Below are positions 18,159-26,581 of a DNA stretch of 50,790 bases, piece after piece. Source of the DNA: UBA7916 sp036121365 (GTDB lineage Bacteria; Pseudomonadota; Gammaproteobacteria; Comchoanobacterales; Comchoanobacteraceae); the NCBI GenBank assembly GCA_036121365.1, contig JAZAFR010000009.1:1-50790 (forward strand). The letters run 5' to 3'. The position numbers and the translations under genes are program-made. The notes beneath the pieces are model-generated. The model worked only from the letters and a program-made list of their open reading frames with translations, made no database searches and was not told where the DNA came from. Position 1 is the stretch's first letter. Each line of letters opens with the position of its first letter.

Positions 18159-19190
18159 CTACAGCGTCTCTATTGGCCATCTGGGCTGTACTTTTTGGTC
18201 GTACTGATTTTGAAGACGGGGGAGACCAAACTTTTCCAAACGTAAATACGCATTGTACACAATCATACCAGCATTATCAGTGCAGTATTGAGGACTTGGA
18301 AAATACACATCCCGTCGCATATTTGAACACAAATCACGCAACCTCAATCTGAGTGACTGGTTACAAGCAACGCCGCCAGCAACAACCAAAGGATAATCCG
18401 GAAACAATTCAAAAGCACGTCTTACACTAGAAACCAATGAAGAGACAATGGTCGACTGTAAAGCATAGGAAAATGCTTCTACCCCATAGTTGAGCTGAGT
18501 AGAGGCCCATGACTGGGAAAATGCAGTTTTTAAGCCACTGAAACTGAAATCCAAAGTTTTTCGTCCTTTTAAAGGTTCAGGTAAAATTGGAAAAGGTTCT
18601 GATGGATCATGTAAATCCGCCATTTTAGACAAAACAGGTCCAGCAGGATAATCAAGTCCCATGTGTTTACCACATTTATCAAAAGCTTCACCACAAGCAT
18701 CGTCCAATGTTGAACCAAGCAATGTGTATTTTCCCAAATCCTGTGCTAAAATTAACTCAGTGTGCCCACCAGAAACCAAAAGCGCCAAGAAAGGAAATGT
18801 TAGCTCAGGAAACTCAAATAAAGGGATTGTGATATGTGCCTCAAGGTGATGAATGGGAATAAGTGGAACCCCCAACGCAAGAGACAACGCATCTGCGTAA
18901 CTAGCCCCTGTTAACAAAGGACCAACAAGACCTGGGCCACGAGTATAAGCAATCGCGTCAACATCTGACAATGATAAAGAAGCTTGATCAAGCACTGTAT
19001 CAACCACACCATACATTTTTTCTAAATGACTTCTTGATGCAAGTTCTGGAACAACACCGCCATATGCTTTATGCAAATCAACTTGTGAATATATTTCTTG
19101 AAAAAGTGATTGTGACTGCGGTAAAAATACAGCAGCAGATGTCTCATCGCAAGATGATTCTATTGCAAGTAATCGGGTAAAAGAAGACAC
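18159..19190 (-). CDS. tsaD: tRNA threonylcarbamoyltransferase TsaD
   Basis: TsaD is the catalytic subunit for t6A37 formation in tRNAs reading ANN codons. It has the ASKHA-fold signature LLAIESSCDETSAAV at the N-terminus, the metal-binding histidines in PIHHLEAH, LVSGGHTEL and DDACGEAFDK. Length 343 is typical. A GTG start at 19190 is preferred because it places the protein N-terminus close to that of relatives; a TTG at 19208 is also in frame. It is convergent with plsY. Confidence 0.95.
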   Translation of the reverse strand: MSSFTRLLAIESSCDETSAAVFLPQSQSLFQEIYSQVDLHKAYGGVVPELASRSHLEKMYGVVDTVLDQASLSLSDVDAIAYTRGPGLVGPLLTGASYADALSLALGVPLIPIHHLEAHITIPLFEFPELTFPFLALLVSGGHTELILAQDLGKYTLLGSTLDDACGEAFDKCGKHMGLDYPAGPVLSKMADLHDPSEPFPILPEPLKGRKTLDFSFSGLKTAFSQSWASTQLNYGVEAFSYALQSTIVSSLVSSVRRAFELFPDYPLVVAGGVACNQSLRLRLRDLCSNMRRDVYFPSPQYCTDNAGMIVYNAYLRLEKFGLPRLQNQYDQKVQPRWPIETL

Positions 19191-19299
19191 AAAACACCGC
19201 CATAACAAAATAAAACACCAAACATAAAAAAAACTATAGTCTGTTTAGTTGCTTTATGATAAACTAAAACCCTTCTAAAATCAAACACCCCACCCTATT

Positions 19300-19854
19300 T
19301 TGCAACATTCAAGAGAGAAAATACATCCAATGGCTGAGCTAGGAGATCTAGATCCAGAGGATTACAAAACATTCTACGATTTATTCACACATGAGAAAAT
19401 CATACCGTATTTACCAGATCAAGCAATCCCCAAAAGCTATGCAGATGCAAAACAAGAGATCATAGATTTAATGAAAAAAGAATGGGATGGTGTTGGCAGG
19501 TACTGGGGCATCTACCATTGTGGCTGTTTAATTGGCACGGTTGGGTTTCATACACTGGATCAGAAGAACAAATCAATTGAAATCTCGTATGAGATTTCTC
19601 CAGATTTTTGGGGAAAAGGAATTGCAACACATGCTGTGGTCTACTGTATTGAATATGCAAAAGTACATTTTCTCAATATTGATAAAGTAATCGCTTATAC
19701 ACTGGTTGATAATATTGGTTCACATCGTGTCGCTGAAAAATCGGGATTTAAGCGCATAAGAATCTGCAAAAATGACTGCTTTTACCATGGAAAAATTATA
19801 GACCGTTTACTATTTGAAATTGACCTTAGAGATGACCAAGAACAATCAAATTAG
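19300..19854 (+). CDS. GNAT family N-acetyltransferase
   Basis: A RimJ/RimL-type acetyltransferase of about 184 residues. The acetyl-CoA binding region is visible as SPDFWGKGIATHAV, and the typical late motif NIGSHRVAEKSGFKRI follows. The substrate is unknown. Start is uncertain: TTG at 19300 keeps the first beta strand, while the ATG at 19330 would cut it. The 3' end overlaps hemW by about 23 bases, so the two are probably co-translated. Confidence 0.85.
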   Translation: MQHSREKIHPMAELGDLDPEDYKTFYDLFTHEKIIPYLPDQAIPKSYADAKQEIIDLMKKEWDGVGRYWGIYHCGCLIGTVGFHTLDQKNKSIEISYEISPDFWGKGIATHAVVYCIEYAKVHFLNIDKVIAYTLVDNIGSHRVAEKSGFKRIRICKNDCFYHGKIIDRLLFEIDLRDDQEQSN

Positions 19855-20971
19855 CCTTTATTGTCACTTGCCATGGTGTATTGAAAAATGTCCATATTGT
19901 GATTTCAATTCTTTTAAAAAAAATGACAAAGATGACTACGAAGCATACACAAAATCCATCTGCAAAGATCTGATCAGTAGCAAAACACATGCTGAAGAAA
20001 GAGTCGTTGAGAGCGTTTTTTTTGGAGGAGGCACTCCGAGTTTATTCCCTGAAGAGCAAATAGAAAAAATACTACACACCATCTCACAGCATTACACATT
20101 ATCAGCACAGTGTGAAATCACACTCGAGATGAATCCACAGTCTGCAGAAACTAAAAAAATGAAAAACTATTTAAATATGGGCATCAACAGATTGTCTATT
20201 GGCGCTCAAAGTTTTAACGATAGATTATTGAAGAATATTGGCAGAATTCACAACCAGAAACAGGTAGAAGAAGCAATTGACAGTGCAAAAAGTTTACAAT
20301 TCAAATCAATCAATATAGACATCATGTATGCATTACCTGAGCAAAGCAAAAAAGAAGCATTAGAGGATTTAGAAAAAGCCATTGCTTATAAACCAGACCA
20401 CATATCATGGTATGAGCTGACCATTGAAGCAAACACATATTTTGCCAAACACACACCGATTCTCCCAAACCAAGAGACTCAGTTTACAATCTCAGAAGAA
20501 GGCATCATTTTACTCGAACAGTCTGGCTACCAACGTTATGAAATCTCTGCATATAGCCGCCCAAACAAACAATGTATCCATAACAAAAATTACTGGAATT
20601 TTGGAGATTATATTGGAGTGGGCAATGGGGCATGCAGCAAAATAACTAAAAACAAAAGCATTACACGTCATCAGAAATATAAAAATCCAGCTTTATACCA
20701 ACAAGTGCCAGAAAAAGAAATCTTACAGCAACAGATACCCAGAGAAGAAATCTTATTTGAGTATATGTTAAACAAATTACGCCTAATGAAAGGCTTTACG
20801 ATACAAGAGATTGCAAAGAGAACATTATTAGAAGAGGATACCATTGAAAAGGAATTACAACCGGCAATACAACAGGGCTTTCTACTATTGAATCAAAAGG
20901 AAGTCAAATTGACAGCACTGGGAAAAAGTTTCTTAAATGACTGTCAAGCAACATTCCTGGACAATCAATAA
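19832..20971 (+). CDS. hemW: Radical SAM heme chaperone HemW
   Basis: HemW is a radical-SAM protein related to HemN that acts in heme delivery rather than coproporphyrinogen oxidation. The 379-residue protein starts SLYCHLPWCIEKCPYCDF, with the CxxxCxxC cluster motif followed by F, and has VFFGGGTPSLF and the C-terminal HemN-type domain. The ATG at 19832 is favoured over an in-frame TTG at 19814. In Escherichia coli hemW lies near trmB and yggX, and that neighbourhood is kept here. Confidence 0.93.
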   Translation: MTKNNQISLYCHLPWCIEKCPYCDFNSFKKNDKDDYEAYTKSICKDLISSKTHAEERVVESVFFGGGTPSLFPEEQIEKILHTISQHYTLSAQCEITLEMNPQSAETKKMKNYLNMGINRLSIGAQSFNDRLLKNIGRIHNQKQVEEAIDSAKSLQFKSINIDIMYALPEQSKKEALEDLEKAIAYKPDHISWYELTIEANTYFAKHTPILPNQETQFTISEEGIILLEQSGYQRYEISAYSRPNKQCIHNKNYWNFGDYIGVGNGACSKITKNKSITRHQKYKNPALYQQVPEKEILQQQIPREEILFEYMLNKLRLMKGFTIQEIAKRTLLEEDTIEKELQPAIQQGFLLLNQKEVKLTALGKSFLNDCQATFLDNQ

Positions 20972-21255
20972 TCTGAAAAAACAGCCCGCCAGGAAAGACC
21001 ATATAAAAATTAATAACCCATACCAGGAAAACAATTCAAAAACACCTTGTGATAAAAGACACATGGAATTAAAAAACCCAATATAAAGCGTGACCAATTC
21101 CAATACGATAATGCTAGGATAGTTGCTGGTGAATAAAGACAATGACACCATAATTATGAGCATAAAAGCAAATGACATTGAAATCCATTCGCAATAAGGT
21201 GTTTTGACTGTACAAATCAGTCTAAAAGAAGTACAATATTTTATTTTTAAGATTG
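20972..21255. other. hemW-trmB spacer
   Basis: 284 bases without a supported gene. A T-rich minus strand gives a hydrophobic open frame (part of 20933-21334) that overlaps both flanking genes; I do not regard it as real. Confidence 0.4.
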
Positions 21256-21894
21256 ATGAGAAAAACAACCAGCTACCAAAGACGATCTGGCAGACTATCA
21301 GCCAACAGCAAGCAGCAACTTGAGAAAAGCCCACACCTCATACGTGATGAAATTGCCAAGTCAATTGTAAAATTACAAAAAGATTATGACAAATGTATTG
21401 TCGAAATGGGCTTTGGAATGGGAGATCATTTATTGGCTAATGTGATAGATAATTCTGATTGTTTATATATTGGGATTGACATCTACAAGCCTGGCATAGC
21501 AAGGTTATTGAGTACAATTGAGCAACAAAATATTCTAAACTGCCATTTAATTGAGCAAGATGCCACTGAAAGCGTTGAAGAAATACCCAAAAACTCAATT
21601 GATAGAATTGACATTCACCACCCCGACCCTTGGCCTAAAAAAAGACACCATAAAAGAAGATTAATCAGCTCGGAGTTCATAAAATCATTGCGAGGACTAT
21701 TAAAAAAGGGAGGCCATATTCATATTATCACTGATGATGAAAATTATTTTATAGACATCGTTGAAATCCTCGATAACACCACAGAAACAAAAATCAATTA
21801 TACACTTGAAAAAGATCGGCAACCGAACAGTAAATATGGAAAAAAAGCGCAACAAGAAGGGCGTATCATCAATGGAATCATTATCAATAAATAA
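21256..21894 (+). CDS. trmB: tRNA (guanine-N7)-methyltransferase
   Basis: TrmB makes m7G46 in tRNA. The SAM site is VEMGFGMGDHL (usually EIGFGNG), and the catalytic and recognition segment HHPDPWPKKRHHKRRL is intact, with TDDENYF and SKYGKKA further on. At 212 residues it is slightly shorter than the Escherichia coli protein. ATG at 21256 follows a TTG in the same frame. mutY, its common downstream neighbour, is not here. Confidence 0.96.
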   Translation: MRKTTSYQRRSGRLSANSKQQLEKSPHLIRDEIAKSIVKLQKDYDKCIVEMGFGMGDHLLANVIDNSDCLYIGIDIYKPGIARLLSTIEQQNILNCHLIEQDATESVEEIPKNSIDRIDIHHPDPWPKKRHHKRRLISSEFIKSLRGLLKKGGHIHIITDDENYFIDIVEILDNTTETKINYTLEKDRQPNSKYGKKAQQEGRIINGIIINK

Positions 21895-22017
21895 AATAAA
21901 ACAGGACTGCTCGAATTAGAGAAAAATTCTAAAAATATATTAAAAATCAAAAAAAAAAAACCACGACAAAATTTTATGTTGCATATTCTATAATTCAGAT
22001 CAAAAAAACAGAGCAAA

Positions 22018-22689
22018 CTATAGAGACTGATAAACAAAGCATTCTGCATGCATCCAATCAACTTTTGCAGCGGCTATCACCTCGACATCAGTATAAATTT
22101 GATGTTTTGGGTGTAAATTGATGGGCACCAGATGATAACGATTCATACCGTTACCAGGCAACAGTCTTCTAAAGATCAAATCATGGTTGGGTATTTGTAC
22201 AATACAATCAAAACCAAGCAAAGCGCCGATTTGTTCATGATAATATTTAACGCCTCCAATAAAAGCATTTTTGGGGTAACGAAAGGCCATAGCATCGTCA
22301 ACAAGTTGCATATCAAAAACATCCTGGTGGGCCTTCCTGTAGTACAGAATATGTTCGAGAACGTTGCTTGGAATTACTGAGTCCTGCTGAGATACACCTG
22401 AAGTACCAGTGTTTAATACACGACCAGACTTGAAAGAAGGGCCAGCACCAATACCATGCAACAGCCATTCGAGGGTAAAATCTATGTTTTCAGCTTGATA
22501 TGCTTTAAAAACCTGTTGCGCACCTCTCTTAGTCAAACCACCAGCACGCGCAGATTCCCAATTTTGAAGTGTTGCTTTGCTAATCGCATAACGTTTATAC
22601 AATTCATCTCGTGACAATCCTAGCATTGCCCGAAGTGCCAATAAGCGTTTTGCTCTTTCTTTGGCCTGTTTTACTTTACTCAGTTCCAT
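22018..22689 (-). CDS. XRE-family regulator with S24-like C-terminal domain
   Basis: A 223-residue DNA-binding protein. The N-terminal helix-turn-helix spans about 15-65 (LSRDELYKRYAISKATLQNWE). The C-terminal half has the spacing of LexA/CI-type S24 domains, but the position of the catalytic lysine reads FRRLLPGNG, so self-cleavage is doubtful. This architecture is used by prophage repressors and also by stand-alone regulators in Legionella-like bacteria. A perfect 8-bp inverted repeat at 22757-22778 just upstream is a candidate autoregulatory operator. An earlier in-frame start (22743) is less likely. Confidence 0.8.
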   Translation of the reverse strand: MELSKVKQAKERAKRLLALRAMLGLSRDELYKRYAISKATLQNWESARAGGLTKRGAQQVFKAYQAENIDFTLEWLLHGIGAGPSFKSGRVLNTGTSGVSQQDSVIPSNVLEHILYYRKAHQDVFDMQLVDDAMAFRYPKNAFIGGVKYYHEQIGALLGFDCIVQIPNHDLIFRRLLPGNGMNRYHLVPINLHPKHQIYTDVEVIAAAKVDWMHAECFVYQSL

Positions 22690-22756
22690 CACTATAAAAA
22701 GAAATCTCACTAAAAACTTAACAAAATCATAACCGCGCATCAAGGCAAAAGTGATA

Positions 22757-22778
22757 AAATTAAAAAATTGTTTAATTT
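22757..22778. promoter_or_regulatory. Palindromic operator candidate near the XRE gene
   Basis: AAATTAAA (22757-22764) and TTTAATTT (22771-22778) form a perfect inverted repeat with a 6-base gap. It lies between the divergent XRE regulator and the ankyrin-like gene and could serve both. Confidence 0.4.
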
Positions 22779-22895
22779 AAGTCGTATTCCATAGGAAAAT
22801 CTATAATGAAGATAAATAAAAACACAACGTCGAACTTCAAGTAACATTAAAAATATGCTAAAATATTAACCTATTGTAAGATTCATAAATAAGAA

Positions 22896-23765
22896 ATGGA
22901 CCGAGTATTTAGAGAAATTCACAGCATAACAGAAAAGATATATTCATCAACGGTAATGGCGTTAACGAATTATTTCCAAGAAAGCAAAAAAGAAAAGTCG
23001 GACCAATTGAGATTAAAAAACATCATTTTACTGCCCCCATGTATTTACACAGACAACAACCCCAAAAGAGCACCTGAGTATTTGGCAGAGGAGTTCAGAA
23101 GTATTAAAATGCGCCAATGGCTCTATGAAAACCCAAATCATTCGATATTTAAAAAGAAACAAACGACAGCTTTACACATTTTAGTGAGACTCATGGATGT
23201 TGAGGGGATAAAAAAAATAAGCGCAATGACAAAAAACCCAAACGAGACTGAGATTGCATCGGGTTTAACAGCAATCAACCTACTAACAGATATGAAGTAT
23301 CATAAAACAGCACAAAACTTTTCTATCAGCCAAAAAAACAGGTACAAAAACAGAAAAAGAAATCAAATCTTCGAAGCATTGTGCAAAATTGGTTGTGAGG
23401 TAAATATTGAGTGCTTAATTCAAATCGCAGCAAAAACACCAGTGAGTAGCCTATTAATTTGTGCCGTCCATTATTTTTACAAAAACAAACATCAGCGAGA
23501 AACTAAAGAATTAATACAAAGACTAAAAGGAAAAATTAATAAGCTTCAAGAAATAAAGCAATTCAATGAGAAACACATCACACAATGCATGAACAAAAAA
23601 GAGACCCTCAGAAACAGTCAATTATTGAGATGCTATACAGAAGAGCAAATTAAAAGAATTCAAGAATCATTGATTAAGAAATTAACACAAGTAATGTTAA
23701 GTCAATTCAATAATGAAACTTCTCAAGAGCATGTAAAACCAAAAGAGCCTGCCGTGTCAGATTGA
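22896..23765 (+). CDS. Ankyrin-like protein, putative host-directed
   Basis: A 289-residue basic protein without a signal peptide or membrane segment. Residues about 89-130 (TTALHILVRLMDVEGIKKI) follow the ankyrin pattern TALHxAVxxGDxExVKxL, and residues about 154-171 (NQIFEALCKIGCEVNI) resemble another ankyrin helix pair ending in the usual GADVN turn. The C-terminal third is charged and probably helical or coiled coil. Ankyrin proteins of this size are common effectors in intracellular bacteria, but no secretion signal can be confirmed. An extended -10 (TGCTAAAAT, 22856-22864) precedes it by about 30 bases. Confidence 0.65.
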   Translation: MDRVFREIHSITEKIYSSTVMALTNYFQESKKEKSDQLRLKNIILLPPCIYTDNNPKRAPEYLAEEFRSIKMRQWLYENPNHSIFKKKQTTALHILVRLMDVEGIKKISAMTKNPNETEIASGLTAINLLTDMKYHKTAQNFSISQKNRYKNRKRNQIFEALCKIGCEVNIECLIQIAAKTPVSSLLICAVHYFYKNKHQRETKELIQRLKGKINKLQEIKQFNEKHITQCMNKKETLRNSQLLRCYTEEQIKRIQESLIKKLTQVMLSQFNNETSQEHVKPKEPAVSD

Positions 23766-23865
23766 ACGATGAGTAAGTAGTTAAATGAGCATATAAAAAG
23801 CCAACACCCATTGCATAGCACAAGTAAAAAGTGATAAATATATACCATGTTGAAAGGAAAAACTG

Positions 23866-24120
23866 ATGAAAGAGGAAATAGACTGCAAACTTCTTGGAAA
23901 AAAGAGCAGTAAAATAATCAATGCCCCCTACCCTGGGAAACTTGGAAAATACATTCAACAATATTATTCGAAACAAGCGTGGCAGAGTTGGCTTGGAACT
24001 CAGACCAAGCTCATCAATGAACACCATCTCAATCCATTGGACAAAGAACATAGACAGTTACTAGAAGAAGAAATGGTCAAGTTTTTCAAGATAGATAAGA
24101 ACAAGATAAACGACCAATAA
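23866..24120 (+). CDS. yggX: Probable Fe(2+)-trafficking protein
   Basis: YggX is a small protein tied to iron handling and protection of iron-sulfur clusters. The 84 residues match the family along most of their length: an N-terminal Cys (C7), YPGKLGKYIQQYYSKQAWQ, TKLINEHHLNPLDKEHRQLL and EEEMVKFF. AAAGGA lies seven bases upstream of the ATG. In Escherichia coli the order is trmB-mutY-yggX; here mutY is gone and a regulator and an ankyrin-like gene occupy the interval. Confidence 0.92.
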   Translation: MKEEIDCKLLGKKSSKIINAPYPGKLGKYIQQYYSKQAWQSWLGTQTKLINEHHLNPLDKEHRQLLEEEMVKFFKIDKNKINDQ

Positions 24121-24232
24121 AAAACGGAAAAGTAGACAAGCATCCATTAATGATCTATACAGAAAATACAGACAACATGGAGAGACAATCCAAATACCTT
24201 TTGAACTAAATAATCTACTCTTAGCAAATACA

Positions 24233-24643
24233 GTGGCGGTAGCAGCGATGATTGCATTAAAAAATATACAAAGAAGAGAAAATAGATTAACAGAAAGTAC
24301 TCAGAGCGTTAATCAACGAGTAAAAGCAGATACAATATTGCAAAAAGAAATAGCGGACAGAGTAAACCCATTGACTAGTGAGTTCACTAAACAAACAAAA
24401 CATGCATTGTTCACAGCACATTACAAATACCTGTCCAAACCATATAAACACATGCCAGCGAAAGAACATCAACTAAAAAATAAACAGGGAACCATAGCCA
24501 ATAGAAGAAACCATGGCATCTTACACACCATCAGAACAACAGCATACATTCAAGCAATTTTACATGAATCAATATTGGCAAAAAAATCACCCCAGAGCAG
24601 AAAAATCAATGCAACAACAACAAGAAATTTCAGCGTGTTTTGA
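24233..24643 (+). pseudogene. SidE-type phosphodiesterase, N-terminal part (frameshifted)
   Basis: This frame carries the first half of a SidE-family phosphodiesterase (PDE) domain. YLSKPY and RRNHGILHTIRTTAYIQAI align with SdeA segments YLGKPY and RQHHGLSHTLRTMAYAELI, which include the catalytic histidine (H94 here; H98 also conserved). The match continues to HESILAK at about 24580 and then passes into the next frame (see the following entry). After the shift point the frame runs on as junk to 24643. No good start exists: GTG at 24233 or ATG at 24248 lack a Shine-Dalgarno sequence, and the frame is open back to 24110 without ATG, so the original start may be lost too. Confidence in the domain call is high; whether it is expressed is unknown. 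Confidence 0.75.
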
Positions 24644-25229
24644 CATCACAGGCAGAGAGGATGAGAACGGACAGAAATCCAATCCAGTTAAATACAAAGA
24701 ATCAAGAGTTACTGCTGCAAATAATTTTAAAGAATATGTCAAGAACAACAAATGGGCAAAGCAAGTTTTTAAAGATGATGAAGAATTCATTGATCAATTT
24801 GCAAAAGATGTCATTGAGCACAGGGAGTCTACAAAGGCAAGTACTGAGCATTTGAAAACTTGTAGCCAGGTGCTTGGGTTCGCTCACAATCTAGATTTAG
24901 CACGCTGTAAAACCCCAAGAGAATACACTCAATATCATCAGAGTTTAGAAAAATGGCTGGGTGGTAATCCAGAAGGATTTGATAGATTAAAACAATTGGC
25001 AAAATCATGCATTATAAAAACAGGAAATAAATTACAAGGGTATCAGAATGAGGTGAGAGGATATGACACTGAAAAAGATGTCAGACTCGTCAGTCAAGAG
25101 CCAGGATACATTGGATATACAAAAAATAGAACAGAGAGATTTGATGAAAAAAAAACATCAAGTGCACAAACGATCATACTGGATAGTCTAAATCAATGTT
25201 ATCAAGAAAGAAAGCAAACCCAACACTAA
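24513..25229 (+). pseudogene. SidE-type phosphodiesterase, C-terminal part (frameshifted)
   Basis: This +1 frame continues the PDE domain from NHPRAEKS onward (about 24584). ACFDITGREDENG matches SdeA QAFFVAGRDDEAS with the catalytic Glu; NFKEYVKNN and VFKDDEEF match FLKYVKDN and VFKDQEDV; GFAHNLDLARCKTP matches NQGHMVDLVRVKQP with the second catalytic His (H125 of this frame). Removing one A from the 7-A run at 24580-24586 joins both parts into one frame of about 330 residues. SidE PDE domains process ADP-ribosylated ubiquitin; stand-alone PDE proteins (DupA/DupB in Legionella) remove phosphoribosyl-ubiquitin. No mono-ADP-ribosyltransferase domain is visible, so a Dup-like role is the closest comparison. 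It lies between yggX and tRNA-Phe. Confidence 0.78.
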
Positions 25230-25343
25230 GACCATGAACTAAAGAACAGGCAGCACACATGGCATTGGTGGTGTAAAAAATTTAGTGACAAATATAAAGA
25301 GTGCCGGCAAAACCAAATTTCCTCTGATAATTCAAATAAACAC

Positions 25344-25372
25344 TTGCATTTTTTACGACAAAAAGGTTTAAT
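25344..25372 (+). promoter_or_regulatory. Promoter of tRNA-Phe
   Basis: TTGCAT (25344-25349), 17-base spacer, TTTAAT (25367-25372), 10 bases before the mature tRNA 5' end. Confidence 0.6.
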
Positions 25373-25382
25373 AGTAACGCCT

Positions 25383-25455
25383 GGCCAGATAGCTCAGTAG
25401 GTAGAGCAGTGGACTGAAAATCCTCGTGTCGGCAGTTCGAATCTGCCTCTGGCCA
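25383..25455 (+). tRNA. tRNA-Phe (GAA)
   Basis: Cloverleaf with acceptor GGCCAGA/TCTGGCC, D stem GCTC/GAGC, anticodon loop CTGAAAA (GAA) and T arm GGCAG-TTCGAAT-CTGCC; discriminator A. CCA is not encoded after the discriminator. The second anticodon-stem pair (28-42) is a T-T mismatch compared with the Escherichia coli tRNA. Confidence 0.96.
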
Positions 25456-25956
25456 TACGCACATAATCACATCAATACAATCCAAAAAAATTGTGCAAAA
25501 AAGATCATCACAACCGTCTGTTAAGCGGTTGCCCCAACAAGAGATTACGACAACGAAACAGTCCGTAATCATATTCAAGATAACTTCTAGAAAAAAACAC
25601 AGTTGGCGACAAGTGATCACACAGTGAGGTTCCAGCCATAACACGATTCATGTGTTCAGTTCTGAGTCAGGCACTCAAACAAAAAATTTAAAATCATGTT
25701 ACAACCAGAATCAGTATGAAACCATCAATCTAACTGTCATTTATTCATCAAGTAGAATACGTCAGTGTGGGATATATATGATCTGACAGGTTAGAAAAAA
25801 AATACACTCATACGCACCTAACAACAGCACCTTTGGAATATCTTTAAATAATGAAAACTGAAGACCAGACTCAAATTGAAGAAAATGAGCTTATCGGTTG
25901 ATAAATATGATTAATATTGTAATAATAAATAGTGAAACTTACACAAAGGATTAAAC
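25456..25956. other. 501-base intergenic region with two hairpins
   Basis: No convincing protein gene. Two consecutive perfect inverted repeats are visible: CAACCG/CGGTTG at 25511-25531 (6 bp, 9-base loop) and GATTACG/CGTAATC at 25543-25570 (7 bp, 14-base loop). No U-run follows either one, so they are not ordinary terminators, and a structured RNA is possible. The promoter of the next gene lies at 25898-25925. Confidence 0.4.
25898..25925 (+). promoter_or_regulatory. Promoter of the small secreted protein
   Basis: TTGATA (25898-25903), 16-base spacer, TAATAA (25920-25925), 31 bases before the ATG at 25957. Confidence 0.5.
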
Positions 25957-26358
25957 ATGAAATCATCAAGCCTATTAGCAATTATCGGATTATTTTCATC
26001 AATTATTGCAGACACCTCCTTTGATAGCGCCATATTTAAAAACAGCAACCCAAAAACCCCCGGATATTTCACCATCTATAAGATAGATGACGGTTATAAT
26101 GCCATAGGGACTTATGTGACAAATGAAAATTCAGATTCTCAGCCCAAAGTATGGACTGCTCTTTGCAGCAATTTAATTGAAAAGTCAATTCAGTGCCACT
26201 ATACCCATACACTTAATTCAGAATCGACAGGAAAGTTTACCATCACAATGAAGGACGATAATGCATATTTAATCAATGTCAATGTTAAAGCAGATGATAA
26301 GTCACACGAGAGCCAACCCAAATATCTAATGATTTTCCCAACAGATACAACAAAGTAA
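25957..26358 (+). CDS. Small secreted protein of unknown function
   Basis: A 133-residue protein with a clear N-terminal signal peptide (MKSSSLLAIIGLFSSIIADT, likely cut near residue 19). The mature part is hydrophilic and beta-rich, with two cysteines (in TALCSN and SIQCHYT) close enough to form a disulfide, which fits periplasmic or extracellular location. AAAGGA lies seven bases upstream of the ATG. I do not recognise the family. It stands alone, convergent with zur. Confidence 0.75.
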   Translation: MKSSSLLAIIGLFSSIIADTSFDSAIFKNSNPKTPGYFTIYKIDDGYNAIGTYVTNENSDSQPKVWTALCSNLIEKSIQCHYTHTLNSESTGKFTITMKDDNAYLINVNVKADDKSHESQPKYLMIFPTDTTK

Positions 26359-26520
26359 ACAATATGTATTTCATTTCTCAGTGAGATTTGACAGAATGAA
26401 CAATCATTGAAACTTAGATCTAAAAAACAATCATGATGCTTTGCTAATTGACCAACACCATGTAAACACTGATCTATCGACATAAATATTGTGAACCACA
26501 TCAATCACAATATACAAATA

Positions 26521-26556
26521 AAAAAGCGCTTATGTCGAACCACCTAAACGCTTTTT
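26521..26556. terminator. Bidirectional intrinsic terminator
   Basis: AAAAAGCG (26521-26528) and CGCTTTTT (26549-26556) form an 8-bp stem with a 20-base loop, with A/T tracts on both sides. It lies between the convergent secreted-protein gene and zur, and 25 bases from the zur stop. Another perfect 8-bp inverted repeat (ATATTGTG/CACAATAT, 26486-26513) lies just before it. Confidence 0.6.
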
Positions 26557-26581
26557 CATTGACCTTAAGTCAGAATGAAGT

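Noticed and set aside
20933..21334. Hydrophobic 133-codon minus-strand frame between hemW and trmB
   Set aside because: It overlaps the ends of both genes, has no ribosome binding site and can be explained by the T-rich complement of an A-rich spacer.
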